The translations under genes and the position numbers were made by a program. From the NCBI GenBank assembly GCA_020310875.1, contig CM035438.1, positions 102,760,563 to 102,824,562 on the forward strand: 64,000 bases of DNA, in the 5' to 3' direction. The stretch is from Ceratopteris richardii. Its lineage: Eukaryota; Streptophyta; Polypodiopsida; Polypodiales; Pteridaceae. How positions within the stretch are numbered: position 1 is the first letter of the stretch; each line of letters begins with the position of its first letter. Shown piece by piece: positions 46,801 through 56,166 of the stretch. Below the pieces are notes generated by a model, which did not search any database, was not told where the DNA came from, and saw only the letters and a list, made by a program, of their open reading frames with translations.

Positions 46801-48025
46801 TACCTATCTTCTCCACTGAGTGCTTTGTGTCATCTCCTGTCTGCACTTCATGCTTGTTATGAGGATCTTCCAAATCAGAAAGTAAAGCCACATTTCCTGC
46901 TACATGGTTCGAGCATCCCGAATCAATGTAAAATATGTGATCATCATCCTTACCCTTCTTCGTTGATAGATTCATAATCAATAATGAATCTTCTTGACTT
47001 TGGTCCTCTGCATAGTTATTGTAATCTCTTCTTCCTCTATGGCCACTTTGATATTTGTTGTTGTTGTTGTAATTGTTGTTGTAGTAGTTGTTGTTGTAGC
47101 CTCCATTGTACCTGCCTCTATTTGATCCATAGCCACCTCTATTGAATCCTCTTCCTCTTGAGTTCCTCGGGTTCCTGAAACATTCTTCAGTAGTATGGTT
47201 AGATAAGCCACATATGTTGCAAGGTTGAGATGATTGGAATCTCCCCCTGCCTTGCTTTCCACTTCTGCCTCTTCCTCTAGCTCGTCCTCTACCTGCAAAG
47301 TTTGCTTGGAAAGAGCTTCCTTCATCTTCATTCTTTCTATTCTTTGACTTGTCCTTGACCTTAGCTTTATCAGAATATAAGGCAGAAGTTTGATTACCTC
47401 TTGAGGACTCACCACCTTTGCTAATCTTTGCTTCATGAGTGAAGAGTTGGCCCATGAGTGTGTTGAGGTCGGGTACATGCATATCCATGTATAAATCCAT
47501 GGCTGTTGTGAATGACTCCCACTTGTCGTCTGCTTTGATTCCATTCATGATTTGTCTTATGATTTGCTCCTCTTCAATTACCTCTCCAATGCTTCCAAGT
47601 TGGTCGGAAATCTCCTTCATCTTTGTGACATAATCAGTCACATTTTGCTTCGGGCTTTTCTTCATTGTTGTGAACTCCATCCACAATTGGTTCTTCCTTG
47701 CTCGAGTGTTGGAAGAGAAGAAAGAAGCAAGTGCATTCCAGGTTTCTCTTGATGTCTTGCATCCCTTGACATGAGGTAAAAGAAAATCAGAGATTGAGTT
47801 TAGAATATAGGACCTTGCAAGTGCATCCTTCGAACACCAATTCGAAAGTCCTTCCACTTCTTCATGTGATGGTTGCCCTTTGTTCCTCATGGTTGGCATT
47901 GCTTCATCTCCGGATATGAATCCATATAGATTCCTCCCTTGAAGGTAAGCCTCCATCCTTAGAGACCATGCCGGATAGTTGTTTCGATCCAATTTGTCAA
48001 TTGTTGATGGAAATCCATCTCCCAT
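43817..48025 (-). CDS. Co3 Gag-Pol polyprotein
   Basis: An uninterrupted 1402-codon frame, the normal length for plant copia elements. Gag occupies about residues 1-330, starting with the KLDRNNYPAWSLRME motif and carrying a CCHC knuckle (CNICGLSNHTTEEC, ~266) among Arg-Gly and Asn-Tyr repeats. Protease has YIDSGCSNH near 363. Integrase follows a WHKRLAHIG pre-domain, with Asp in HTDVWGP (~560), Asp in SDGGGEYF (~627) and Glu in NGVAERRNR (~660). RT has NAFLNGWISEEVYM and YVDDIIITG (~1082). RNase H has SDADWAGS (~1245) and SSTEAEYRG (~1290). All catalytic residues are present. The start ATG lies 27 bases inside the 5' LTR end, beside the primer site, so the leader is very short. Stop is 30 bases before the polypurine tract. 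Confidence 0.96.
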   Translation of the reverse strand: MGDGFPSTIDKLDRNNYPAWSLRMEAYLQGRNLYGFISGDEAMPTMRNKGQPSHEEVEGLSNWCSKDALARSYILNSISDFLLPHVKGCKTSRETWNALASFFSSNTRARKNQLWMEFTTMKKSPKQNVTDYVTKMKEISDQLGSIGEVIEEEQIIRQIMNGIKADDKWESFTTAMDLYMDMHVPDLNTLMGQLFTHEAKISKGGESSRGNQTSALYSDKAKVKDKSKNRKNEDEGSSFQANFAGRGRARGRGRSGKQGRGRFQSSQPCNICGLSNHTTEECFRNPRNSRGRGFNRGGYGSNRGRYNGGYNNNYYNNNYNNNNKYQSGHRGRRDYNNYAEDQSQEDSLLIMNLSTKKGKDDDHIFYIDSGCSNHVAGNVALLSDLEDPHNKHEVQTGDDTKHSVEKIGNVKTSDGNMNLLSKVLYVPTITKNLISVGQIVEKGLQVRFNRFGAYVEDPRQGFRRIAKGEKTGRLFTFEVEDTKNIALFSYGSQTLTELEIWHKRLAHIGERTLKQICRDQSVLGLPNITRQHMIYKCEACQLGKAHRQPFNKKGYMYQNPLDLVHTDVWGPSKEPSISGSRYYVSFIDDCSRWTILFFMKHKDEVFNCFKKYIALVENQTGRTLKRLRSDGGGEYFSSEFDAFLHERGIKREVTTRYTPELNGVAERRNRAIVEAARSMLNEKGLPNYLWAEAVSTATYLINRLPSKSLDGTTPYEVWNGRRPSLEHCKIFGCLAYAHIPSQVRGKLDPKAEKCVFIGYDQNQKGYRLYNPTNKGFSVSRDVIFDENKSWFDDDKKVKLPYDLDEDFPSLQPKEPKQIEESDSEIDLEDLERLKLWKNKGKAKMQDATYGPESSHQPLRRSSREKKKPERFGYDTSLVTKHSIYIAKDSTNEEPTTFEEAQSKKAWRDAMDEEMEALKENDTWELVPNKPSMKIIGSRWIYKIKRNPDGSINRHKARLVAKGFAQTHGIDYEETFSPVAKMPTIRVLISLAASRNWNLYQLDVKNAFLNGWISEEVYMAQPLGYEDAHHPNYVCKLKKALYGLKQAPRAWNFRLVTYLQDQGFKASKADTSLFIKRNGSEVIYLCVYVDDIIITGNDLEGIKQVKSQMKEEFKISDLGPLTYFLGLELIYTDSGIYITQRKYVHDMLVKFKMENTKCAGTPMEQNHKLSAYEGEPIEDITSYQSLVGSLNYATLTRVDICYSVSILSQFMHKPRRPHMEAAKRVLKYLKGTMNEGLFYSYTSDIELKVYSDADWAGSKDDRRSTSGYISFAGSKIISWSSKKQPTVALSSTEAEYRGLANATQEIMWLKSLYTDLGLHSSTPHIFGDNTSSLHLAANPVYHARTKHIEVHYHYVREKLLSKDIQLSYVSTDMQCADMLTKALDGTKLSRFKLMIGLQEIKDN

Positions 48026-48038
48026 GTTGCTTGACTAT

Positions 48039-48050
48039 GCTCTGATACCA
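48039..48050 (-). promoter_or_regulatory. Co3 primer-binding site (initiator tRNA-Met)
   Basis: The minus strand reads TGGTATCAGAGC one base inside the 5' LTR, a perfect canonical plant site. Confidence 0.95.
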
Positions 48051-48051
48051 C

Positions 48052-49129
48052 TGTGAAGAGAGATGGTGGATGCAATCCAAAGATGAGTAGGTGCCGCTAC
48101 AACCAGCTTCACACCAGCCAACTGAGACTTCAGAGTTGATTAGTAGACCCTTTGAGCTTCCTAAATCCACCAAAATATCAGCCAAGTACTTTGGAACATG
48201 TATCCCAAAAGTTTAAGTCAAGACCGACAAGTTGCGAAATGACTAGCTCCCAAAACTTGCTATTTTTGGACATACACCTGCTGGAAAAAATGAACAGTGC
48301 TCTCAACCTGGAAGGAATTAGAAAAATTCCTTTTGGGCATAGCAAATAGACTTAGCAAGCTTCCTATTCCAAGTTAAAACACTTCAAATGATGGACTGAG
48401 CACTGAGAACAAGTTTCATCAAGTTCTGGAACATTCCCACAATTCTCGGGGCTCTGCAGAGATAGACCAGTAAGCAGTAAAATGCAGATATCTCCAAAAG
48501 TATAAATCCAATGACCTTGAAACTTTATAGGTAGAAACTAGACAGTGAGAGCTATCCAACGCACTTTAAAACACTGAAAAATGTTCAGTAAAACTCGAGA
48601 TATGACCTTCTGAAGTTACTGCTCTGAGTGAGTATAGCAGAGAACAAAACAGAGAGGTAGATGATAATAAATGTATAGATTCACATATGATTACAACCAC
48701 ATTGGCAATGAATCTTTGCACAATGGGAGTAGAATGATAGAGCTATGGAGTAAGCTCTTCAATCTCTACAAAATGACATCAAGTGGTCACGTACAAGGCT
48801 TGCTAATCGCCTCTTCCTTCTTGCTCCTTTTATAGCTATTCTTGGAGGGAGTTTTGAATTCGAATTCGAATGGCTCCACCTAAAAGTGATCCCCAAAGTT
48901 AGGAGAGATTCCCTCAGCTCAAAAATTCGTGATTTTGGTAGTTGGAGCCACGAATTTGCTTTTACATCATGGATGAGGTAAGCCATCCTTTTACTTTTTT
49001 CTTTTTCCATTTACAAGAGATAAAATGTACTCTTTTACAAGAGGTGTTCACATGACTACTCATGTGACTTACAAATGAGGATAATATCAAGCATATCAAG
49101 CATGTAGGCTTGGGCAAAATGCACCAACA
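48052..49129 (-). repeat. Co3 5' LTR with promoter
   Basis: TATAAAAG on the minus strand at plus 48827-48834 is the likely promoter; U3 would be about 295 bp and R-U5 about 750 bp. Confidence 0.95.
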
Positions 49130-50087
49130 TGTATTCTGAAATATACACCAATAGCGGTCTACCCTTCTGCTGAATTTTATCCCATGCTTCCCAATTGCAT
49201 TCCTCCTCATTCTCGGGGAGAAACTCTTTCTTGAAAAGATGGGAAAATTCATTCCAAGTGGTAGGTTTCTTGTGAGTCTCAGAGAGACTCATCCACCATG
49301 TATAAGCTTTCGGTCCTAGCGACAAACTTGCTTCTACTACCCTCACATGATCGGGGGTATGTTTGAGTTCATGGACATCTTTCCATTTCTCTAAGAAAGT
49401 CAAAACCGTGTCCTTATTCCTATCCTTATCCTCTCCAGAGAAATAAGGAGGACGGATCTCTTTTCCCAAAGAGAGATCCACAGGGCGGTTATGAGTTTCT
49501 AACATCCCTACCGAAGCAACACACAAGGGAGTAGAAGACGCTAGACTAAGACGGCTCATACTTCCCGCTAAAGGAAACATATCTGTATGGGGAGAGGATA
49601 ATCCCTTATCCTTTTCCATCCTAACAGACATCGATGAAGTTGCGATCGTATCTGTGTGACTACCTAAAATAGTCTTACTGATATCCTTAGGCGTCTGAAG
49701 TAAGTTCAGAATGGCCTTAAGGTGATCCTGGATTCCATCAACAGATTGACGGAGTATTGCAACCTCATCCGGAATACTGGACAACTGTCCAAGCTTTTGC
49801 TCAACTAGCAACATCCTACTTTCCATATCTTTCCTCTCGTTTAAAGTAGTGTTTGTTTCCCCTTTTCTCGCAGAATCCTCAACGTCTAATGCTACAATTG
49901 CTGATTCTATTTTAGATGCATCAGACGCATGACTAGTATTTGAAACCATAGGTGCAGATGAATGCAATGCACGTGCAACTATTGGTGGTCTAGTCATGAA
50001 TGAGGATGTTACTAACATAGGAATGGAAACATACATGGACGCACTAGTAGTACTTGTAAGCGAGACGTGGCTAGAAGTCCCCTCCAT
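49130..50087 (-). pseudogene. Gy3 Gag N-terminal part (upstream of the Co3 insertion)
   Basis: From the ATG at 50087 the frame encodes a Ser/Thr-rich N-terminus, a helical segment (VEQKLGQLSSIPDEVAILRQ) and a Retrotrans_gag-type capsid start (RPPYFSGEDKDRNKDTVLTF, KAYTWWMSL, EFSHLFKKEFLP). At 49130 it runs into Co3; the capsid continues at 42696. The last 25 codons of the apparent ORF belong to the Co3 LTR. Confidence 0.9.
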
Positions 50088-50470
50088 CGCACACAGAGCG
50101 TTATTAAACTAACTTAGTATTCCTAACGCAGGTGGTGTGTGCAATCAAAATCAAAAGAGCTATGCAAGAATATCACAAGAAATCGTCCCTGATGATTTGG
50201 TCCGTCAAGGTCGACTTGATTCTAGCCGAAAGTGCTAGAATTATGACGAAGATAGGCCTCCGGATCTTCACTCCACAGCTCCACTTCTATTGAACTTTGC
50301 TCGAACTTTTAGCTTTGTACAGCTTTGACCACCACAGACATGCACTCGGGTTCGGTTGGGGTAATAAGCAAACTCCACAGATTAATCAAAATGAGAAGAT
50401 CTCGGCTTGGGATTAGCAGAGCAGAGATACGATTGGAACTGAATAAAATATGCAAAGAGAGTAATCACCA
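50088..50470 (-). other. Gy3 leader, part next to gag
   Basis: Non-coding; no motif recognised. Confidence 0.5.
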
Positions 50471-51040
50471 AAAACCTCTACTTTAGTGGATAAGGCACTG
50501 TAGTCTCTCTGCAAGGTTGCGGGGTCGATTCTCGGTGCCAACTCCTTTTGTATCTCTGTGCAGAAATCAAATCAAAATGGTGTCTTATCTGCAAATTACA
50601 GAGTTTGATCTTTTCTTCGTGGATAGACGAGCGCTTCCCAAGGGAGAGGTTCCAAGTTCGAATCCTCGGCTCACAGCAGAGGTTGAAAATGCTTTTGCTC
50701 CTTCATAAGGCCTTCTTCTGCGCCAAAAGCATGTACAGAGCTGGTACCGCTTCAAATTCTAAGTCACGAACAAGAATTTGCTCTGTGGTTAAGAGAGCTT
50801 CCTCCCACATGGAGGTACAGGGTTCGAATTCGCCGATCGCACAGCAGAGTTGTTCTTCTTGTCTATTTCTTTTGCTCCTTATTGAAGTCTTGTACAGCAA
50901 AATGACAATAAGTAATGCTCTGGCGGGTAATAGATCGCACGAACAACTGCTGTCTTCGTGGATAGAACAGCGCTCCTTTAGCGGGAGGATGGGGGTTCGA
51001 ATCCCACGGGCTTACAACAGAGATGACCTTCTTCTTTTGG
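50471..51040 (+). repeat. Four tRNA-like modules in tandem in the Gy3 leader
   Basis: Each module, on the plus strand, has an A-box-like GTGGATA/GTGGTTA (50486, 50619, 50785, 50958) and a B-box-like GGTCGATTC/GTTCGAATCC (50523, 50656, 50821, 50995) 35-38 bp further on. Modules are 133-173 bp apart and joined by related linkers (CACAGCAGAG..., TTTTGCTCCTT...). Modules 2 and 4 share TCTTCGTGGATAGA. Module 4 can form an anticodon-like hairpin (CTCC-TTTAGCG-GGAG). None folds as a perfect tRNA by eye, so these are tRNA-like or SINE-head-like rather than real tRNA genes. They are antisense to the element. Confidence 0.7.
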
Positions 51041-51178
51041 TACTCTTAGCTCCTAAGCTTCGCAATGAAGATAATTGCTGCACGCATCTCTAGACAGCCG
51101 AGAGCAGAATTTGGAAAAGAGCTTATGCACGCCAAGAATTCACGAGCAAGATGATGAAGATGAGAGCTATGGAGAGAC

Positions 51179-51191
51179 GGCTCTGATACCA
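51179..51191 (-). promoter_or_regulatory. Gy3 primer-binding site (initiator tRNA-Met)
   Basis: The minus strand reads TGGTATCAGAGCC one base inside the 5' LTR. Confidence 0.92.
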
Positions 51192-51192
51192 A

Positions 51193-51615
51193 TGCAACAG
51201 CATAACGACTGGAATTGCTCTTGAATGAATGACTCTCCTCCCAACCAAATGCCTCTATATATAGCTCTCTCCAGGGGACTACCTTCTTGGGCAGGTGAAT
51301 GCTAATCATCCAAGTGTCAGCCATGTAACTACATGTGCGCCAAGTGTCCAGTGGATGCTTCTAGAAGGTTCTAGAGCTCTTTGGGCAAAATACTCTTCCC
51401 ATGTACTCCATGGGGATTGAACCCAAGACCTCGTCCTTCACACCCTTGAGTCTTAACCATTAGGCTAAGTGGATTACTTGGTTACAAGAGTAAATGACCT
51501 ACCAGTAAGTCTAGACTCGAGATCTTTGGCCACACAAACGAATGACCAAACGGAATCCGATTTCAGATCTGTCTGAACCAATCGGATCCCTAGATCACCA
51601 ACTTACTTTATTACA
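51193..51615 (-). repeat. Gy3 5' LTR with internal tRNA-like segment
   Basis: Same as the 3' LTR with three differences. TATA-like sequence at 51255-51264; A-box-like at 51457-51467 and B-box-like at 51414-51423, both read on the minus strand. Confidence 0.93.
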
Positions 51616-52014
51616 GAGGTATACACACGGCTCATCATACATATGGTGCCATCTCAATTTGTTTCATGTAGTGCTTGGTATATATAGAGTTTCATTCAAC
51701 CAATACCTTCTCTTGATGAGTTGAATCTAAGGACCTAACAGATCTGCGACTCCAAGCGTATATCAAGGAAAGCGGTTCCATAACATAAGGAAGCTAGATT
51801 ACGTACGTGCTACAGTTTTGGCCCCTTGGATTTATTCTAAAATAGAAAATGATTTCTTAAGCTAACAGCTTGTTCTCATGAGCTTGAAAAAACTACATAA
51901 ACATGAGTTCCTATGATCGGTGAATATATGGTTCATATGATCCTAAGAGATGAGGTGAGATGAGGGAGAATACAATAGCCTAAGCTTCCATTGAAGCTTC
52001 CATGTTTTTCAACA
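51616..52014 (-). repeat. NA1 3' LTR, right segment
   Basis: Begins with the GAGGT duplication and matches 55516-55915 of the other LTR almost perfectly; ends in CA at 52014. Confidence 0.92.
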
Positions 52015-52026
52015 CTCCCCCTCAAG
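52015..52026 (-). promoter_or_regulatory. NA1 polypurine tract
   Basis: The minus strand reads CTTGAGGGGGAG next to the 3' LTR, the same tract as in the copia elements here. Confidence 0.88.
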
Positions 52027-52028
52027 CT

Positions 52029-53150
52029 TCAATGTGAAGCTTTATGATGATTGTGTGTAGTCCAAGCAATCCACCATATGTAGTTCTGCTCAATGCATGC
52101 AAGAAAAGCTCTCCATGCTTGAGATTGATTCCAGCTCTGCTTCTTCTCTGTTAGTCCTCGTTGTAGCTCTTGATGTAGCATAGAAAGTGATTTGAAAATC
52201 CAAACCAAGTCCCCATGCAATACTTGAAGATCAATCTCTTGATCATTATCTTCAAACCAAGTAGAATGATGAACATACATATTCTTCATCCAAACCTTGG
52301 TGTTCAGAACATAAAACGATTTGAAATTTGATTTTGGGTGGCCACGACTTTCTCCTTCTACTTTTAATTCCAATGCTTCATCTTCTTCATTTCTGAATCC
52401 CATCTTTTCCTTGCTTGGATCTTCTCTCAGTGTCCTCTCTCTCTTCTTGTTTTTTGTTGTCTGATATTTTCCTTCATCTTCTAGATCTTTTTTTCTTCTC
52501 TCGGTTGTTTTCTTTGACTGTAGCTTCTTTTGACCTCTTTCTTGGATCTTCTTGGCTGTTCTCTTTTGCTCCTCACTTGATTTTTGTGTTCCCATGGCTG
52601 TCCTTGCTTCTTTTAATCCTTTGCTTGTTGATTCTTCATTTTCTTTGGCTGTCCTAACTTTTTGGTTTATGAGTTGTCCTTCTCCTATGGCTGTCCATAC
52701 TTTCTTTTTGCATTTTGTACTCTCTGCACCTATCCAAACTCTTCCCTTTTCTGCATTTGTTAATGATTTAGCTTCAGTGGTTGTTTTGGCTTCTTCCCCA
52801 AGCTCTTCTTTACTTGATACTTTGTCTGCTTCTTCAAATATCTCCTCAATTGCTTTTATGGCTGCATGCTTACTTGCAAACATACTCTTGATTAATCTTT
52901 GGAAGCATAGATTACCTTCATTTGTGGCTGCACTTCTACTCCCTTCAAACTCTTCTTCTTCCCCATGACGAGTGTCTTCTTCTTCTTCCTCTTTATTTGA
53001 GTCTTCTCTATTTGAGTCTCCCCCTTGCTCTGGGCTTGCCATGCCTTGCAAGCTTCTAAGTCCCTTCATTGGATCTTCTCTTTGATCATGCTTTGCCTCT
53101 TCTTCTTCATGATCTTCCTCCTGCTTTGTATTCTTTTCTTGACTGGTCAC
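52029..53150 (-). CDS. NA1 ORF, unknown function, highly charged
   Basis: A 373-codon frame that fills half of the internal region and ends only 14 bases from the 3' LTR. Residues 1-75 are acidic (runs of Glu); about 75-125 form a helical segment (LIKSMFASKHAAIKAIEEIF); 125-270 are Lys/Glu/Thr-rich and look disordered or coiled; the last ~95 residues look folded and Trp-rich (FYVLNTKVWMKNMYVHHSTW, LVWIFKSLSMLHQELQRG, AWRAFLACIEQNYIWWIAW). No CCHC knuckle, capsid motif, protease or polymerase motif is visible. It could be a divergent Gag-like or captured host protein; neither is shown. The frame has stayed open in an element whose LTRs differ by about 1%. Confidence 0.6.
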   Translation of the reverse strand: MTSQEKNTKQEEDHEEEEAKHDQREDPMKGLRSLQGMASPEQGGDSNREDSNKEEEEEDTRHGEEEEFEGSRSAATNEGNLCFQRLIKSMFASKHAAIKAIEEIFEEADKVSSKEELGEEAKTTTEAKSLTNAEKGRVWIGAESTKCKKKVWTAIGEGQLINQKVRTAKENEESTSKGLKEARTAMGTQKSSEEQKRTAKKIQERGQKKLQSKKTTERRKKDLEDEGKYQTTKNKKRERTLREDPSKEKMGFRNEEDEALELKVEGESRGHPKSNFKSFYVLNTKVWMKNMYVHHSTWFEDNDQEIDLQVLHGDLVWIFKSLSMLHQELQRGLTEKKQSWNQSQAWRAFLACIEQNYIWWIAWTTHNHHKASH

Positions 53151-54128
53151 GAACCTTTATAGGTCTTTGACAAAGTTCCAAAATGCCATCTTGTTTCTTC
53201 TACCTGTAAGAAACACTTTCCAAACACAAACAAGTTAAATGCTCAAGCCGTTAGGCGACCAATGCTCAAGCTTCCCAGTAGCGAGCACTGCTCAAGCCTT
53301 AGGCGAGCTACTTGCTTCTTGAGTGGCTTCTCTAGCCAAGCTCTTTTGACACACCTTTTGCTGAGTGCCTTCCCTATCCAAGATCTCTTTTCCCTAGCTT
53401 CTTCCTTTCATGGCTTACACAGCCAATATTTTCTTCATACTTGTTGAATGGCTTCTTTAGCCAAGCTCTCTTCTTCCTTAAACAATTCTTTGAAATAGAA
53501 ATGGGGGAACAATTCTTATACCTTGTTTCCAAGCTTCTCCTTGGTTGAGCTTCTCATTATTCCTTGCGATCTCTCCACTCGATCGATCTTACTTCTAGCT
53601 TGATATTCTTTTCTTCATGAATAAGGGAGTCTTCAAGACTAACAGTAGCCTTCCTCCTCTTGATCCTTGTCTCAAACCTTGTTGTCTCCTTCTCAAACTA
53701 CTTCAAGATGAATAGCAGCCTTCCTTGTCTTGATCTTTGTCTCGAACCTTGTTGTCTTCTTCTCAAACTACTTCAAGATGAATAGCAGCCCTCCTTCTCT
53801 TGATCTTCACCTCGAACCTTGAGTGAATTCTTCAAAACAAATAACAGCCCTTCTTTTGATTCTCACCTTGGACCTCGTTGTCTCCTTCTCGAACTTCTTT
53901 TGATAGCATCCCTGTCCTTGCTTTTGCTTAGCAAATGCTTGTGTTGTACTTTGGTTACGTCGAGTACCTGTGCATCTCTTTCAGAACATATCAAAATTAG
54001 TAGAATTTTCCTTTCAATTTCTTCCTTTGCCTTGTCTTATCTTTGGTAGACCTTGATCTTTCTTCCAATGGTTCTTGTATCAAAATGGCTACTCAAATCT
54101 TCCAGCTAAGCTTCAAATGCTCAATATG
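53151..54128 (-). other. NA1 leader with a 70 bp tandem repeat
   Basis: Units starting CTTCAAGA lie at exactly 70 bp spacing (53631, 53701, 53771) with a degenerate fourth near 53829. The rest is pyrimidine-rich on the plus strand without ORFs. Confidence 0.8.
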
Positions 54129-54140
54129 GCTCTGATACCA
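54129..54140 (-). promoter_or_regulatory. NA1 primer-binding site (initiator tRNA-Met)
   Basis: Canonical TGGTATCAGAGC on the minus strand, one base inside the 5' LTR. Confidence 0.93.
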
Positions 54141-54141
54141 C

Positions 54142-55915
54142 TGTTGGTATAAATGGCAGCATGCGAAAGGTGATGAGCCCACAATCACGAGGATCATTTT
54201 AGTATTTTAATCGCTTATAATTTGAATACTTGATAACAATACCACATTGATCATACATCCACAAGAGTATACATCTCCATAAGTCATAAGTCATTACATT
54301 CAGCATCTAGCATATTATCATCCAAACATGTGTACCATGCGAAACCTTATACTTTATCACAAGCTTCATAAACTTGGTTGAAGTACCCTCACAAATACAT
54401 AAACAACCCCAATCTATTAATTTCATGTGCCTCTCAGTATTGCATAAACAATCCATTTCCATTCCTATACATGTCTTTATAACAATTACTTATCACTTTA
54501 TGACTCATTTACATAATATATATTCGTCAATCATTCTTCCTCTTGGGATCACATAAGAACACACCTCATGATAATATGACAGTTAACAACACCTCTTTCA
54601 TTTGCCACACAATCGCTTACATAAGCTTCATCCAATGACAGTTCCAATTTATAAATACTTCAAAGTATACATCATACCTGCTTTGTTCATCAGAAATATT
54701 CACTCACCATATATGTCATATACACTCTTATATGAGAGCTCCTTGATTAACAGACGAGCAATCCCTTTTTACCTTTACCTCATATCTCTGCATGCATTAT
54801 CTATTCATATGGAATATTTTCCTTATATCTATGCGCACACATTGATGACAGGTCACTTAGTACAACCTTTGACTGAGTCAGATCAATCATAGTATCATTT
54901 CATAATTTTCATGTAATCCTCGAAACATGTACTCTAACATCTAGAAATATGTGCATTAATATCGCATCATTCCTCAACCTTGAATATTACTATATATATA
55001 AAACAACATATATTCAATGTCCATGCACACATTATTTTAATTCCACTTGCGCATATGCACAATCTTCTATACGGTCATTCATGCTTTATTCAAATCTTAG
55101 CATGTCGACAATCTATAAACATCACATCAATGTAAAATGCATACAATATTTTATTAAGCAAAACCTCCTTCATCACAGACTTTCCATGCGTATTCTAAGA
55201 ACGAACCTCATCTAGTATCATGATCATTTATCATAGAACAGAGAACGATGGATGATCATTCATCATACAACAGAGAACGATGCAACAGTATATGACCTTT
55301 GGAATAAACACAACATCATCATACCATTCTCTGCAGCCTTTCTTACTTCTACCGCATGATATACCCAAGGGTGTCTTGTGGCGACCATTCTTGTCATGAT
55401 GTCAATCCTTTACGAAATAATCATCAACTCTAGCAAATCCTGTTCAACACATGTACTGTAGAGAGATAGAGAGAGAGAATATACTAAAAACACAACTCTA
55501 TTTCTATTCAGAACTGGAGGTATACACACGGCTCATCATACATATGGTGCCATCTCAATTTGTTTCATGTAGTGCTTGGTATATATAGAGTTTCATTCAA
55601 CCAATACCTTCTCTTGATGAGTTGAATCTAAGGACCTAACAGATCTGCGACTCCAAGCGTATATCAAGGAAAGCGGTTCCATAACATAAGGAAGCTAGAT
55701 TACGTACGTGCTACAGTTTTGGCCCCTTGGATTTATTCTAAAATAGAAAATGATTTCTTAAGCTAACAGCTTGTTCTCATGAGCTTGAAAAAACTACATA
55801 AACATGAGTTCCTATGATCGGTGAATATATGGTTCATATGATCCTAAGAGATGAGGTGAGATGAGAGAGAATACAATAGCCTAAGCTTCCATTGAAGCTT
55901 GCATGTTTTTCAACA
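54142..55915 (-). repeat. NA1 5' LTR (uninterrupted, 1774 bp)
   Basis: Full-length partner of the split left LTR. All its short ORFs are copied in the other LTR and look incidental. Confidence 0.93.
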
Positions 55916-55920
55916 ATAGA

Positions 55921-56166
55921 GATCTCTCTCTACACACACACACTCTCTCTCTCTCTCTCTAGATCTCACATCTTGGTAAGTGGTGCACGTACTCTTAGCC
56001 TTTGCCTTTCTCTATGCTTTATGTTTTATAATTTTTCTTCTCTTTGATTTTGCAGAAGCTTTTTGGCATCGATTCTTTGGAATTCGATTATAAACGACAT
56101 ACATTACACTTTGATGACAACAATCCAAAAGAGGGGCATACCTCTAAGTGATTGTTTTATTCTCTA
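55921..56166 (+). other. Possible exon-intron-exon fragment of an unknown gene
   Basis: A consensus-like donor (G|GTAAGT, 55976) and a pyrimidine-preceded acceptor (TTTTGCAG, ending 56055) would enclose an 80 bp intron. The sequence after it is open for 32 codons (KLFGIDSLEFDYKRHTLHFD and so on) to a TGA at about 56149. Upstream is CT-rich, as in many plant 5' UTRs. No known protein is recognised. Confidence 0.3.

Larger units (their letters stand above)
42697..49129 (-). mobile_element. Co3: intact Ty1/copia retrotransposon nested in Gy3 gag
   Basis: Two 1078 bp LTRs (42697-43774, 48052-49129), TG...CA ends, exact duplication TGTAT (42692-42696, 49130-49134), primer site, polypurine tract and one complete 1402-codon frame. 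I saw one LTR mismatch (near 43164 versus 48519). It is the youngest element in the window. Confidence 0.96.
38110..51615 (-). mobile_element. Gy3: Ty3/gypsy chromovirus, carrying a nested copia element
   Basis: Two 423 bp LTRs (38110-38532, 51193-51615) with TG...CA ends and an exact GAGGT duplication (38105-38109, 51616-51620). Inside are the primer site, a 1.1 kb leader, gag (cut by Co3), protease, RT, RNase H, integrase and a chromodomain. Without Co3 the element is about 7.1 kb. Three LTR differences were counted (0.7%). Confidence 0.95.
36714..55915 (-). mobile_element. NA1: non-autonomous LTR retrotransposon, split by nested insertions
   Basis: LTRs of about 1.77-1.79 kb: the left copy is 36714-38109 plus 51621-52014, interrupted by Gy3; the right copy is 54142-55915. 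Both ends are TG...CA and are flanked by an exact 5 bp duplication ATAGA (36709-36713 and 55916-55920). The internal part is only 2.1 kb (52015-54141), with a canonical primer site, a polypurine tract and one 373-codon ORF, and no protease, RT or integrase. About 20 LTR differences were counted by eye. Confidence 0.92.

Noticed and set aside
50471-51040. Genuine tRNA genes
   Set aside because: A and B boxes are present but acceptor and T stems do not pair properly by eye; called tRNA-like only.
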